Origin: Leucogyrophana mollusca | Taxonomy: Eukaryota > Basidiomycota > Agaricomycetes > Boletales | Length of the DNA stretch: 28,019 bases | Direction of reading: 5' to 3' | Assembly (NCBI GenBank): GCA_021014945.1 | Contig: MU266638.1 | Location: forward strand, 1 to 28,019 | Part shown: positions 10,784 to 20,052 of the stretch, in pieces | How positions within the stretch are numbered: the first letter of the stretch is position 1 | Layout: the number at the start of each line of letters is the position of its first letter | Notes under the pieces: model-generated | What the model was told of the DNA's origin: nothing | Database searches by the model: none | Seen by the model: the letters and a program-made list of their open reading frames with translations, nothing else | Translations under genes and position numbers: made by a program

Positions 10784-13455
10784 TATGCTGTGATCGGATC
10801 ACTACGGCGTTTGTGGCATAGAGCTTGTGCTTGATCGAGACGCGACTGCTTGTCTCTTGCCACCATGACTGCTCTCCGCCCGCAACGGTCTCGAGCCCGC
10901 AGTGTTGCGCCTTGCATTTAGGTAAGTCTTATTCTTTTTTAACGTGAATGGAATGCTCACGAGTGACGCGATACAAGACACCAGCAAGGGCAATCTACGC
11001 GTTCCATCGATATCATACAGCTGCAATGCAACCAAATCCCCCCGGAGCGTATCCTACAGCCCTTCGTGGAGTTCTTTCAGCGCCGAACCAGATGCGAAGA
11101 CGTCAGAACGTGGGGCAAAGGCTATTTGAATATGTTATCTGGTGCTAAAGGTACGTACAGACCACTTCCACCCTCTGACGCGTCGCCCCCACGAAACGCG
11201 ACCACATTCATTCATTAGGCCCCCCTTGACTATCGATAACCCCGCCCTCGGCTTCAACAACTACCTATACCAACGTTTACGACCGCGTCGAGCTGGGCAA
11301 TCTAGGGAAGAATGCGGGGGGTGGGGATGGAGTTGGGCTGGAAGCGGGTGGGACAATGGTTGGGCCACGAAGGTACGTCGCGCAGTCTCAGCGCTGACCA
11401 TGGCACAAACCGGGAAACACGTCAAAGGGCGGGGCAAATGACGGATGAACGTCGAAAGTGCGTTCTTCCTAGCGTTCTCCCTCGCATTTCGCAGTGAAAA
11501 AGATCGGAGATTCAACAAAGGTAAACGTCGCGCTCGTGTACGCTAATCGCGGCGACGTATCTCACTCTGTCTCCCAACAGCCCACCCAGCCGCATTGTAC
11601 CACCAGTCCTTTATAGACGGGCTTAAAACTGGCTTGCAGGTCAGTGTCTCAAAGTGCGTACCTTGCGTATCTGCTCACTCTTGGAACTTCCCGTAATCAG
11701 GAATACCCTTGTTCAACTAGGATTACCGTTTGCCAATCTAGCTTTCTACCGTTCGATCTGTTTGCTACCCTTGCCCCGCTCAGAAGAAAAGTTGTCGACC
11801 GTTTTTGCATCTTACAATGAATATCATCCAACACTCTGATTCCTCCACCGATAATCGTCCTTGGGTAGTAACATGTTGGATATCTCCGTGGTGAGTTACT
11901 GGCTGCAAAGATATTCCTTGCCAAGTCCAGAGGCTGATCCCCTTTGAAGCGCGACGAGCTTAAGCGCTTAGAACACGAACACCAACGCTCCTACAGAGGA
12001 AGACGTTCGAAGACCAGACGCGCGCCCTTGAACACCAGCAGCAGCAAGAGCTTCTCAGCATTCCATATGACCCAAACAATGCGGGTCAGCACCTGGCTGT
12101 TTCGGCTCCAACAACGCCCCCACCACTCCGCCTTCCCCCACCGTGTCTTGTTCCTGGGACGCGCCAGCGACTCGTCTCGTTCGCAGTAACTACGCAGAAG
12201 GGGTGCGCACAAGCGAGACATGAGAGAACGCAGGGAAGGGCGCGGGCTGCATGGTGGCGGGCGGGCGGAGAATGAGGGCGGCGCTGTGACTGGTAAGCCT
12301 TGTTGCGCTGATGACAGAGCTGACGCTGACGTAGGCGCTCGCCTTCACAGCGCATTCACGCAATGTCAACGCAGCGTTGTCTAGACTCACACACGCCCAG
12401 GCCTTGCAAACTCGCCGCGACGGTCCCATCACTGCACACACCCGCCCTGATGTTCACATCACTCCTCATGGTTCTCGGCGTGGTCCTATATCAGGCAGCC
12501 CGTCGTTTGGGGGGCGCAGAGGGCATTGGCGCTAGGATGGAGAATGACGGGTGGGCGGCTGGAGCGTCGAGACGGCGAGGTAAGCATATGCCCACCTCGT
12601 TCTTTTGACTTCTGACTGGATTCACTTCGACGGCGAAGTGCTGGGCTCAGCGCCTTGGACGCCGCCAGCGGAGGGCACGAGCAACGTCAGGAGTACGTTC
12701 CGCCCGCCTTCAAGACTCCGCCCGCCGTCCCAAGGCCATGCCCTCACGCACTGCGAGCACGCTGTCACGTTGTAGTCAATAGACGGCAAGTGTTACCAAC
12801 GAACCCACGACCCTCTCGTCATTCCATACCCCCAGCGCTCACTTCGACGATTCTATTTCCCCGCGCCCATAGCCTGGCACGTTGGAGTCGCTATTCGGCA
12901 GGGACACGACGGCTGGAGTGCTGGGCAGGTCGGAGATGGCGTTGCGTGGGCAAGCGGGCGGGATCAGCGTCTGGGGACAAAGGTAAGCCCCCCCCTTATC
13001 GAGAACTGAAAACCCGAGGCACCTACGTTCGGGGAACTAGGCGGGCGGGCCGCAAGGCACGGGTCCCAACCGCATCCAGATGTTGCCCCACCCCTGGTCC
13101 AGAACACAAGTACTCAGACACTCGGCAACCTCAGGACAGACGGGCAGAGCAAAGCAGAGAGACGGATGGATGTGTACAAACGGGGCGAGTATGGAGGGCC
13201 TGTCCTGTACATTACGAAGCCGCCCCCCAAGCCGACTGCAGCCGCCGCACCGAAGGGGATGTCTTGAAACTTGGATCGAAGGAAGGACACGCTGCTGGTT
13301 ACGATACTGTCGAAGGTTTGTGTGGGATGCAGTATCAAGTATAAACACGGCGGGGGACCTACCAATCATCCCGACTGCGATCTGAGTCTGGCGGAGGCAT
13401 CAAGGGACAAATCGGTAGGCGGGGGGTGCAATGGTGGGCGATTCGTCGAAATGAA
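10784..13455 (+). pseudogene. Possible decayed multi-exon gene
   Basis: Plus-strand donors of good quality occur at about 10921, 11151, 11373, 11521, 11641, 11890, 12591 and 12982. Several have CTNAC branch sites and AG acceptors. Between them lie protein-like stretches, for example CNQIPPERILQPFVEFFQRR (about 11022-11081) and LEHQQQQELLSIPYDPNNAG (about 12034-12093) running into HLAVSAPTTPPP. The exons do not join in one frame: the exon ending near 11150 leaves phase 1 and the next acceptor then meets a TGA. I infer a dead or fragmentary gene. I do not recognise the family with confidence. A real gene with exon limits I misjudged is the alternative. Confidence 0.3.
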
Positions 13456-13690
13456 GTGGTGATGACCGAGCGATCCAAAGATTTGCGCCCCACAGTGCGG
13501 ATGGTATATATCCTGCAGCGACAAATACACGAAAGGACCATGTGCCAGGGTCGTTGTGCTGTTCGCAAGGCTAGCTAAGTGACCGGGGTGGCCTTGATGG
13601 ACCATGAACATCGAGATCGGGGCTGCACGGCCTTTGCAAGACGACACTCTGTGACAGCGAGTAAGTCCAATGAGCACCGACAGACATCAG
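13456..13690. repeat. 318-base-period tandem duplication, copy 1
   Basis: Matches 13774-13990. Shared stretches include gtggtgatgaccgagcgatc, atttgcgccccacagtgcgg, acacgaaaggaccatgtgcc and gagtaagtc. Both copies encode the peptide LAS-ANS-LAHGPFVYL (dashes mark differing residues) on the minus strand, which suggests that an exon was duplicated. Confidence 0.8.
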
Positions 13691-13773
13691 ATATGAATAC
13701 AGTAGGAGTCTTACCAATGATCTACCGACGTTGCAAGTCAAGCCATAGAAATCGGCGATCTTGCAAATCAGAT

Positions 13774-13990
13774 GTTGTGGTGACTGAGCGATCCGAAGAT
13801 TTGCGCCCCAGAGTGCGGAAAGCCCGCTGATCCCGCCGCATCAAATACACGAAAGGACCATGTGCCAAGGTCATCGCGCTGTTTGCGGAGCTAGCTAATT
13901 GACCGGGGGCAGCGCCCAGGTCCAGACTACGCTGCCTCGGGAGGATGATTCTGTGAGTGTCGGCGAGTAAGTCAGATGAACGTACTCACA
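13774..13990. repeat. 318-base-period tandem duplication, copy 2
   Basis: Partner of 13456-13690, with gtggtgactgagcgatccga, tttgcgccccagagtgcgg, acacgaaaggaccatgtgcc and gagtaagtc in the same order. In this copy the minus-strand frame runs straight from a splice acceptor at 13950/13951 through QLASSANSAMTLAHGPFVYL. Confidence 0.8.
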
Positions 13991-14669
13991 GACAGCTGGT
14001 GGTACCGACCTCGTCGATGCTGACAGCCTGCAGCGTGAATGGCAAAACCAGGACGTCGGGCAGTGTTTGCAATGCGAGACGGGTAGGGACTGATTGAGAG
14101 AGGACGAGGAGGGAAGGGTAGGATGGTGTTGTTTCAGTGGAACACGCCCAGATCTTATACCTGCGAGACACAGATGAGTAAGCTCAAATCCAGAAAAAAA
14201 CGGGCAAGGAAAAGATAAAAGAAAGGATACGAAAACCCACACTAGCCCGGTGGTCGTAAGTGCCGACTTGGCGCAAGAAACGGAGGCGAGAAGGCGGAAC
14301 TAACGAATACGCGACTTCCGTGAGTGCCCCGAAACGCAACTACGTGTAATCGGTAGCTCCTCCGAACGCAGATCCACAGTGGGCGGAGGGCTTGCTTCGT
14401 GAAAAGACGGGGTTGGGTACACGGCAGTGGTGTAAAGGTAGCGCTTACGTGGATCGTGAACAGTGCAGGGCGACTAGCCGTGGCCACGGAGAGGTTTTCA
14501 ATTAGATCTGGGCGAAGAGCAATCACGATTGAAGGAATGTACAGCCATGGCGAGACTTGCAGGCGTGACATGGTAAGAATCTTGTCCCACAAAGACGCAG
14601 GAGGCAATGCTCTCAGCAACCATGGTCGTCACACCGCGGGCCTGGTCCAGAATCTGGGGGAGACTTGTT

Positions 14670-14866
14670 TATCAGCTCGATCTCGATCGGAATGACTGAA
14701 CACTAGAATACAAGATATGAAGGGTCAAAATACAAACACTGACGTAGCAAACATAATGACTTACAGTTCATCCACCACTCGTGCTCTTAGCTGTCATAGG
14801 AAATTAAGGCGCGATCTCGTGGCCAGAGAAGACAATGATTTCACGCGAGGATAAATGAAGTTGATC
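14670..14866. repeat. 226-base-period tandem duplication, copy 1
   Basis: Matches 14898-15083. Shared landmarks: tctcgatcggaatgactgaa, gcaaacataatgacttac, agctgt, gatttcacgcgag and taaatga. On the minus strand each copy holds an intron-like segment (donor gtaagtcattatgtttg, acceptor ttcag) next to the peptide HSDRD. Confidence 0.75.
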
Positions 14867-14897
14867 GTTGTTCTTTTCATACGAGCCTTGGAGATTG

Positions 14898-15083
14898 GGT
14901 TGGTCTCGATCGGAATGGCTGAAGGGTAGAATGTGAGATACAGATATGGTTGAGATGCTAATTGAAGTCCCAAACATAATGACTTACGAGGTCACTGATA
15001 CTTGTATCCTTGGCTGTTCGGTGGAATTGAGACAGATCTTGCAGCCAGAAAGGTCGTATTTCACGCGAGTAAATGAGATTAAT
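14898..15083. repeat. 226-base-period tandem duplication, copy 2
   Basis: Partner of 14670-14866, with tctcgatcggaatggctgaa, ccaaacataatgacttac, ggctgt, tatttcacgcgag and taaatga in the same order. Confidence 0.75.
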
Positions 15084-15186
15084 ACACAGATGAGGTCAGA
15101 GTCTTGTAAGAGCAGGATGTTTCGAGGAAGTCAATAGGCAGCTTGAAGACGAGATTCAAATGGAGAGTCGACAAGTTCAACTCCAT

Positions 15187-16590
15187 GTGAATCTCATCAT
15201 CAAACTAAGCTTCGAGAAAGACGTCGGGATGCCAGTGCTGAGCAGAAATGATAACAATTCACCAGGAGTTCCGCATCGAGGTGTCGCCAGCTCCGTCCAG
15301 TAGAGGTAGAAATGTGAAGTCGAGAGTTTGCTGGCGCGACTGAGCAAGTCGAATTCTCCGCTATTGCTCGATCGGGAACGCTGCTTGTTTGCTTGTTTGC
15401 TATCATTCATCACTTCCGCCTTCCACTGTAACTTCTCCTTGTTAACAGGTATCCCGCCGATCTGATGGGTTGATCAACTGGCGGATCTCGAGGTCCCAAG
15501 TCACGGTAACCAATTTCCGATCCATCATCATTTCTGCTCACACGCTATCCTCCACAAACCTTCGTGATCTGTAATTCTATGTAGTTTCTGTCTTAATCGA
15601 GCATCTTATACTTTTGCAAGGTAAGCCCATTGGAGCTTGATAGTACTGCTGACTGTGTGAGGTCACAACAACTGATCTTCAGTACTGAACTGTGAGTTTT
15701 CGACTTAAGCTGCTCTCAGTGTGATCAATCATCAATCTGAGTCTTCGACAACATCTCCTAACCTTGAGCTCAGTATCCTCATGAATCTCGACTGATCTTA
15801 GTTATCTTATCAACCCTGAGTGTGCTCTTAGTGTGTGATGTGAATCTTATCAATCTCGGCTTATTTCCCTTGTTCCTGGTGCATGTTGGCATTGAAACTA
15901 ATCACTCACGGAATGGCCTCACCAGTCGAGACCAGTTCTGGCATCAGTAATCACACATCGAGCCTTGGCAATGACAGCATCCACAAACCACTGATAGCCA
16001 CCCCCAAGAAGTCAGTCCAGCTGGAATACAGTCCAGCCAGGCTAGCTTCTTGGAGATGGCTACCAGTGGCCTTGGTTCTGCCATGTACACTGACAGGAAA
16101 GGCAGGGCTTACCTTGTAAACCCTGCTGCCATTGCAGTGGGTGTTTGTCCCAGGCACATATGTGACCCTGACCCAGGAGGGGCAGGGTTCTTGACTTACC
16201 TGTAAGCCGGAAGCGCTTGATCCGAAGATTGAGGAAGGGCTGATGTCGATCAGTAACATAATTACTACCGGAAGACTCACCTAATTGATTAGCTGCTATG
16301 CACTTTGGCTCCGATAGCATGTTCGGGTGGAGCCAGCTTGTGCCGACACAAGCTTCTGGATTTCTGACCGGTGAGATAGCATAAGGTAAGCATTAAGGTA
16401 AGCATTCAAAGGATACAAAATAAGGGTGTCCTGGCCTTGCAGCAAAACCCACCCCCCATCCTGGGCTGCCGTTGTGCTGCCATTTTGCCAGCCCAACAGC
16501 CAGTGGGCCCCTCCCTCAGTACTTGCTTACATTAAGTCCCCTGTGGTCATTGAGTGGCACTCGAGCATCCAACAGTGAGTATATAATTTC
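15187..16590. other. Gene-poor stretch, lower GC in part
   Basis: No supportable gene. 15440-15860 is AT-richer, with loose repeats of ctcagt, gtgtgat and aatct motifs. 15880-16560 has a different texture, with clustered cagg, ccag and cttacctgtaagc phrases and two aaggtaagcatt repeats at about 16384-16407. It could be the remains of a retroelement, but I see neither long terminal repeats nor any enzyme motif. The 78-codon frame 15883-16119 is unrecognised. Confidence 0.4.
16335..16354. repeat. Hairpin: 8-bp perfect stem, 4-base loop
   Basis: AGCTTGTG, loop ccga, CACAAGCT. Perfect inverted repeat in an otherwise featureless stretch. No T-run follows it. Confidence 0.7.
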
Positions 16591-16633
16591 TCGATGATAT
16601 GTTATTATACTAACCATGAGATATATACAGCCA

Positions 16634-17326
16634 TGAAGGGGACACCTTTTAGTCCCTCGAAGACCCTTGATGTCGACGCGAGAGCGCTGCCCTCGACACC
16701 AGGTGTCGAGGAGGGTGCGTGGACTAGGTCACAAATCGACCATACTATCATAGACTTACCTTTTATTTTATTGTATCTAGGGCACCATCCTTCCTTTCGT
16801 CGACACCTACGCTCTCGCGCAATAGCTCAGCACGCGCGAGGGCTTCCCGCACCCCCGTGGTCAGCCCGGCATGCTATCTAATGTAGTATACATCCCTCCC
16901 CTCCGAAGAACCCCTCTCCTACCACGACACACTCCGACGACGCCGTTTAGTCGATGGTAGCAGCACCCCAGTCGAAAGCAACATCCGTAAGTTCATAATC
17001 TTTACTTACCTCGTGTGGGCCCTAGCTCATATGTATCAAGGAGCACCGCATCGGCGTCGCAACACAAGGCTGGGGGGGATTGGCGGACGTAAAACTGGAA
17101 GAGGGTCTGTTAGTAGCGTGAGTCACTGGCATTCTTGCACAGCGCTTGCCTGCTAACGGCTTCGCTTTTGCAGACATTGTTCTATACCGTATGCCTTTGA
17201 ATGAACCACTATCATGTGATTTTGCACGGAGGGAAATCGGAATGACGGCGCAACCTACCCAAGTCGCAGTCATGCTCGCGAACACCGTTCTCCCAGCCGG
17301 CCGTCATTGAGGTCAAGAGACGTTTA
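16634..17326 (+). other. Exon-like pieces with introns, no joined frame
   Basis: An ATG at 16634 starts a short peptide (MKGTPFSPSKTLDVDARALP and onward). It can splice at 16711/16712 or 16727/16728 to an acceptor at 16780 (tctag), giving Ser- and Arg-rich tails that stop within 40-60 residues. A second convincing intron has donor gtgagt near 17120, branch gctaac and acceptor ttttgcag near 17173. It leads into a 45-residue open frame ending at 17309. The frames on the two sides do not agree. Either a short-lived or decaying gene, or gene scraps. Not recognised. Confidence 0.25.
16691..16711. repeat. 21-base perfect palindrome, 1-base spacer
   Basis: CCTCGACACC, a, GGTGTCGAGG. Just left of it is CGCGAGAGCG (16677-16686), whose reverse complement CGCTCTCGCG lies at 16813-16822, beyond the intron-like segment. 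The palindrome arm also recurs there as GTCGACACC. Confidence 0.8.
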
Positions 17327-17466
17327 CTGACGCTCAGGGATCAGCGTGGACGTTGGCGAGAAGCCGTACAGGCCGAAAGTAGTCAGCGCGCGTCTTTGAA
17401 TGTCGGTGGAACAAGGGGAAAGTCCCGCACGGCTGGTGGAGGTACCTAGCGGTCTTGGAGCTGAAG

Positions 17467-17485
17467 GGGGTGCCGAAGGCACCCC
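17467..17485. repeat. Array hairpin 1
   Basis: GGGGTGCC, loop GAA, GGCACCCC. An 8-bp perfect stem; the outer stem is not conserved in this first unit. Confidence 0.85.
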
Positions 17486-17715
17486 GTAGGCACTCGCCTA
17501 GTCACAGGACACTGTAACCCTATATTTGGACGTCCCGCCAACCGCCCCGCGTTGCAACAAGTGCTGGGAGTGCTATCGAGAACTCTACGGCATGGGTAAG
17601 CACTACAACTCTTTGTTGATAACACTGAAGCTTACGCTTACATGGTTTCGGCAGAACATCCGAATGAACTGTCGTCGTCCCACCAACCGCATCAGCGTGG
17701 CCTTCTGCGACCAGT

Positions 17716-17742
17716 GCGAAGGGGTGCCGCAGGCACCCTCGC
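17716..17742. repeat. Array hairpin 2
   Basis: GCGAAGGGGTGCC, loop GCA, GGCACCCTCGC. The inner stem is perfect; the arms differ by two bases in length. Confidence 0.85.
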
Positions 17743-17925
17743 GCCGATCCGAGTCGATATTTGGACGTCCCGCGACGCGGGTCGTTTTGCGACGAAGTAC
17801 CCTGGTGCTATAACGAAGGTGAGCGCTGTCAACCCTCGTTCAGAAGCCTAAAGCTTACCCTTTGACCCCTAGAATGTTCGATTCCATTGTTCACTGTCCC
17901 GCCAACCGCCACGCACGGAACGAAT

Positions 17926-17952
17926 GCGAGGGGGTGCCGCAGGCACCCTCGC
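17926..17952. repeat. Array hairpin 3
   Basis: GCGAGGGGGTGCC, loop GCA, GGCACCCTCGC. Inner and outer stems pair with a two-base bulge. Confidence 0.85.
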
Positions 17953-18142
17953 GCTGATCCGAGTCGATATTTGGGCGTCCCGCGACCCAGGTCGTCTTGC
18001 GACGAAGTACGCCACTGCTATGGCAAAGGTAAGTGCGGTAGACCTTCGTTGATAGGCCCAGAGCTTACCTTTTAACCCCTAGAACGTTCGATTCCGTTTT
18101 CCGCCGTCCCGCAAACCGTGTCCACGTGGATAGGTAGCCGCG

Positions 18143-18170
18143 GAGAGGGGGGTGCCGCAGGCACCCTCGC
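18143..18170. repeat. Array hairpin 4
   Basis: GAGAGGGGGGTGCC, loop GCA, GGCACCCTCGC. The inner 7-bp stem is perfect; the outer left arm has diverged. Confidence 0.8.
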
Positions 18171-18232
18171 CAGCTGCACAACATCGCGCCCGATGGCTCC
18201 AAGTCCCGCGAACCCCCACGCAGGAAACCAGT

Positions 18233-18260
18233 GCGAGGGGTGCCGCAGGCACCCCCTCGC
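18233..18260. repeat. Array hairpin 5
   Basis: GCGAGGGGTGCC, loop GCA, GGCACCCCCTCGC. Full stem with one extra C on the right arm. One G fewer on the left arm shifts every reading frame relative to units 3, 7 and 8. Confidence 0.9.
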
Positions 18261-18349
18261 CCAATTCGATTTTTGGACGTCCCGCGACACGGGGCGTCTT
18301 GGGACGAAGTGTGTACCAGCCGTGACGAGCCCCCACACAGTGAACCAGT

Positions 18350-18377
18350 GCGAGGGGTGCCGTAGGCACCCCCTCGC
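18350..18377. repeat. Array hairpin 6
   Basis: GCGAGGGGTGCC, loop GTA, GGCACCCCCTCGC. Same arms as hairpin 5, loop changed to GTA. Confidence 0.9.
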
Positions 18378-18551
18378 CCAGTTCGATTTTTGGACGTCTG
18401 GCGACACGGGTCATCTTGCGGCAGAGTGCGCAGCTATAACAGAGGTAAGCGTCATGAGCATTCGTTTAGAGGCCTAATGCTTACCTGTTGATCCCTAGAA
18501 CCTCTGCCTCCCTGTCCCGCCGTCCCGCGAACCCCCGCGTGGGGAACCGGT

Positions 18552-18580
18552 GCGAGGGGGTGCCGTAGGCACCCCCTTGC
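18552..18580. repeat. Array hairpin 7
   Basis: GCGAGGGGGTGCC, loop GTA, GGCACCCCCTTGC. The only arm change is C to T, which turns one G-C pair into a G-U pair in plus-strand RNA. Confidence 0.9.
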
Positions 18581-18755
18581 CCCAATTCGATAATTGGACG
18601 TCCGGCGATATGGGTCATTTTGAGGGGGAGTGGGGGACTGCTATGACGAAGGTAAGCACTACGAACATTCGTTTGCGAGCCTAAAACTCACCTCCTGACC
18701 CCTAGAACCTTCGTTTCAATTGTCCACCGCCCCCGAATCCCCACAGGGAACCAAT

Positions 18756-18784
18756 GCGAGGGGGTGCCGCAGGCACCCCCTCGC
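18756..18784. repeat. Array hairpin 8, perfect 13-bp stem
   Basis: GCGAGGGGGTGCC, loop GCA, GGCACCCCCTCGC. Perfect inverted repeat over the whole 29 bases. Confidence 0.92.
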
Positions 18785-18905
18785 CCCATTCGATTTTAGG
18801 CCGTCGTGCGACGAAGTGCCTGCACCCCGCCACGTGTGTCCCGCGGGCGTTTCTCGTCAAAGGGGCCCCCACATTCTGACTCGATATTCGGCGTTCCCGC
18901 GAACC

Positions 18906-20052
18906 GGTTGATTTTGCGGCCACTTCGTCATCGATAGGGCGGCGGCAATACGAGTTGACGCGCAGCAGCCCGTGTGCCCTGACGAGAACCGACGCGTTAG
19001 TGGGAGAGCCTGATCCCGAGGGCGGCACCGACCTGGCATGCCCAGACTCCGCCTCTTGACGACACCGCCGCCTGGCCGTTCCTGCAGGGCGCTCGACGCC
19101 ATGGGTGATCCTGGTGGTCGAGGTCTTTGCGCGACTTGGCGCCCACGCTGCTCGCTGTCGGGAAGCACGTTCGCCCGAAGACGACGGCGCGCAGGGTATC
19201 GTCGACGTCGGGCGGTGCTGGTTGTGATGGTGAGTACCTTGTGGTTGTCTCATGTGGGTGTTACTTACCTTGTGCATTGTTCTAGCCGCTCTCTCGTCGA
19301 GTCCTGCAGCGAACGTGCTCACTTGTCTTGATTGGCGCATTTGTATGCGTGGCCGTCGTTGTGCGTGTGCGCAACGCTGATGGAGGTGAGCGTCTTGTTC
19401 CATCAATCAAAGGAACGTTGTACTGACCTTATGCCCTGTTAGTCCTCTCTGTGCCGTCCCTCGCCCGTGGGTGATTCGCCTTGTACGGTGTCTCGCCACT
19501 CGTATACGCTCGGGCGGCGGCGTCTCTTGTGGACGATCCCTAGCGCGTCGAAGACAAGTGTCCCATCCAGGTAAGTACGACTGGGCGCAAGAAGAAGTTA
19601 AAGCGGTTACTCACCTGGTTTTTTACAGCGATTTGCACGCCCACACCGTCGTTATGACCGGGCGTAATCGACAGCCGCTGGTTGCGTCATGGTGCGACGG
19701 TGTATCTGTTCAAGGCGGCAGCGGTCGGCGTCGTGAGCGGGTCGCTGTTGACGTTCTCACAACGGCGCCCAGAGGAGGTAGGACGGGACTTCGCAAGGTG
19801 AGATCAACAAGCTTGAAAAACGGTGGATACGCACTCACCTTTACCTCTGATAACACGCACGTCCCTGGCCATCTCGGCGCCATCTCCCTTGTCGTCCAGT
19901 CCCTCTCCCACCGTCCCCTCGCTGCGTCGTCGCCCTCTCGACGTCATTGCCACCCACCGCCCTCTGCTCGTCCACGTCGGCGGCGGCGTTACGCTTGCGG
20001 GAACGCTGTAGTTGGTAAGTGGAAGTTTACGCCGTTGAGACGTTGTACTCAC
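18906..20052. other. Intron-rich stretch between array and F-box copy B
   Basis: Intron-like segments start at about 19229, 19386, 19570, 19799 and 20015 on the plus strand. Each begins GGTRAG and, 30-45 bases on, has a CTNAC-like motif (ttacttacc, actgacc, ttactcacc, actcacc, actcac). The first three have good plus-strand acceptors (ttctag, tgttag, tttacag). For the last two the minus strand gives the better intron (for example 20006-20052, ending actacag). Large minus-strand frames exist (18702-19406), but the exons could not be joined. Orientation is unresolved. Confidence 0.35.

Larger units (their letters stand above)
13728..15186 (-). pseudogene. Candidate minus-strand split gene or remnant
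   Basis: Several minus-strand exon-like pieces line up. An ATG at 15186 opens a 35-residue peptide (MELNLSTLHLNLVFKLPIDF and onward). An exon ending in RIQVSVTS splices (gtaagt, ctcac, cag) in phase into HSDRDQPNLQGSYEKNNDQ, which runs to a stop near 14811. An exon at 13990-14160 (YKIWACSTETTPSYPSLLVL and onward) joins through a 39-base intron (13951-13989) to an exon containing the LAHGPFVYL peptide. I could not connect the pieces into one frame, and two tandem duplications cut across them. I do not recognise the protein. It may be two genes, or a decayed one. Confidence 0.3.
17466..18905. repeat. Palindrome-headed tandem array, eight units
   Basis: Eight units begin near 17466, 17716, 17926, 18143, 18233, 18350, 18552 and 18756. 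A full unit is about 202-217 bases; units 4 and 5 are short (90 and 117). The order in a unit is: an inverted repeat (GCGAGGGGGTGCC, loop GCA or GTA, GGCACCCCCTCGC); ttcgatttttggacgtcccgcg and related sequence; gcgacgaagt; then aaggtaagc, an intron-like segment, and ccctagaac; then tccacc, cccgcgaaccccc and ggaacc to the next unit. Units 4 and 5 lack the intron-like part, and unit 1 is rearranged. On the plus strand two units form exons of 156 and 153 bases (17873-18028, 18499-18651). Both are open, phase 0, and align as SRxPPRxExxRGGAxGT and xTAMxK. Two other exons are out of frame, so coding is degenerate at best. Confidence 0.88.

Noticed and set aside
10944..11148. Short plus-strand ORFs starting at 10944 and 10948
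   Set aside because: They compete with the more protein-like third frame at the same place, and neither joins to a following exon.
17340..17462. Stretch with ggcgagaagccgtacaggccgaaag and ggggaaagtccc, recalling RNase P or ribozyme cores
   Set aside because: No consistent secondary-structure framework or second conserved region is visible. The hammerhead core CTGANGA is absent, and no length-matched RNA could be drawn.
17873..18092. GTTCGATTCC after the intron acceptors (17876, 18085) resembles a tRNA B box
   Set aside because: There is no matching A box at the right distance, no cloverleaf, and no T-run terminator. The motif occurs because it is part of the tandem unit.
17466..18784. Regularly recurring palindromic repeats, CRISPR-like at first sight
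   Set aside because: The intervals are themselves related sequence, spacing is 90-217 bases, no cas genes are present, and the genome is eukaryotic.
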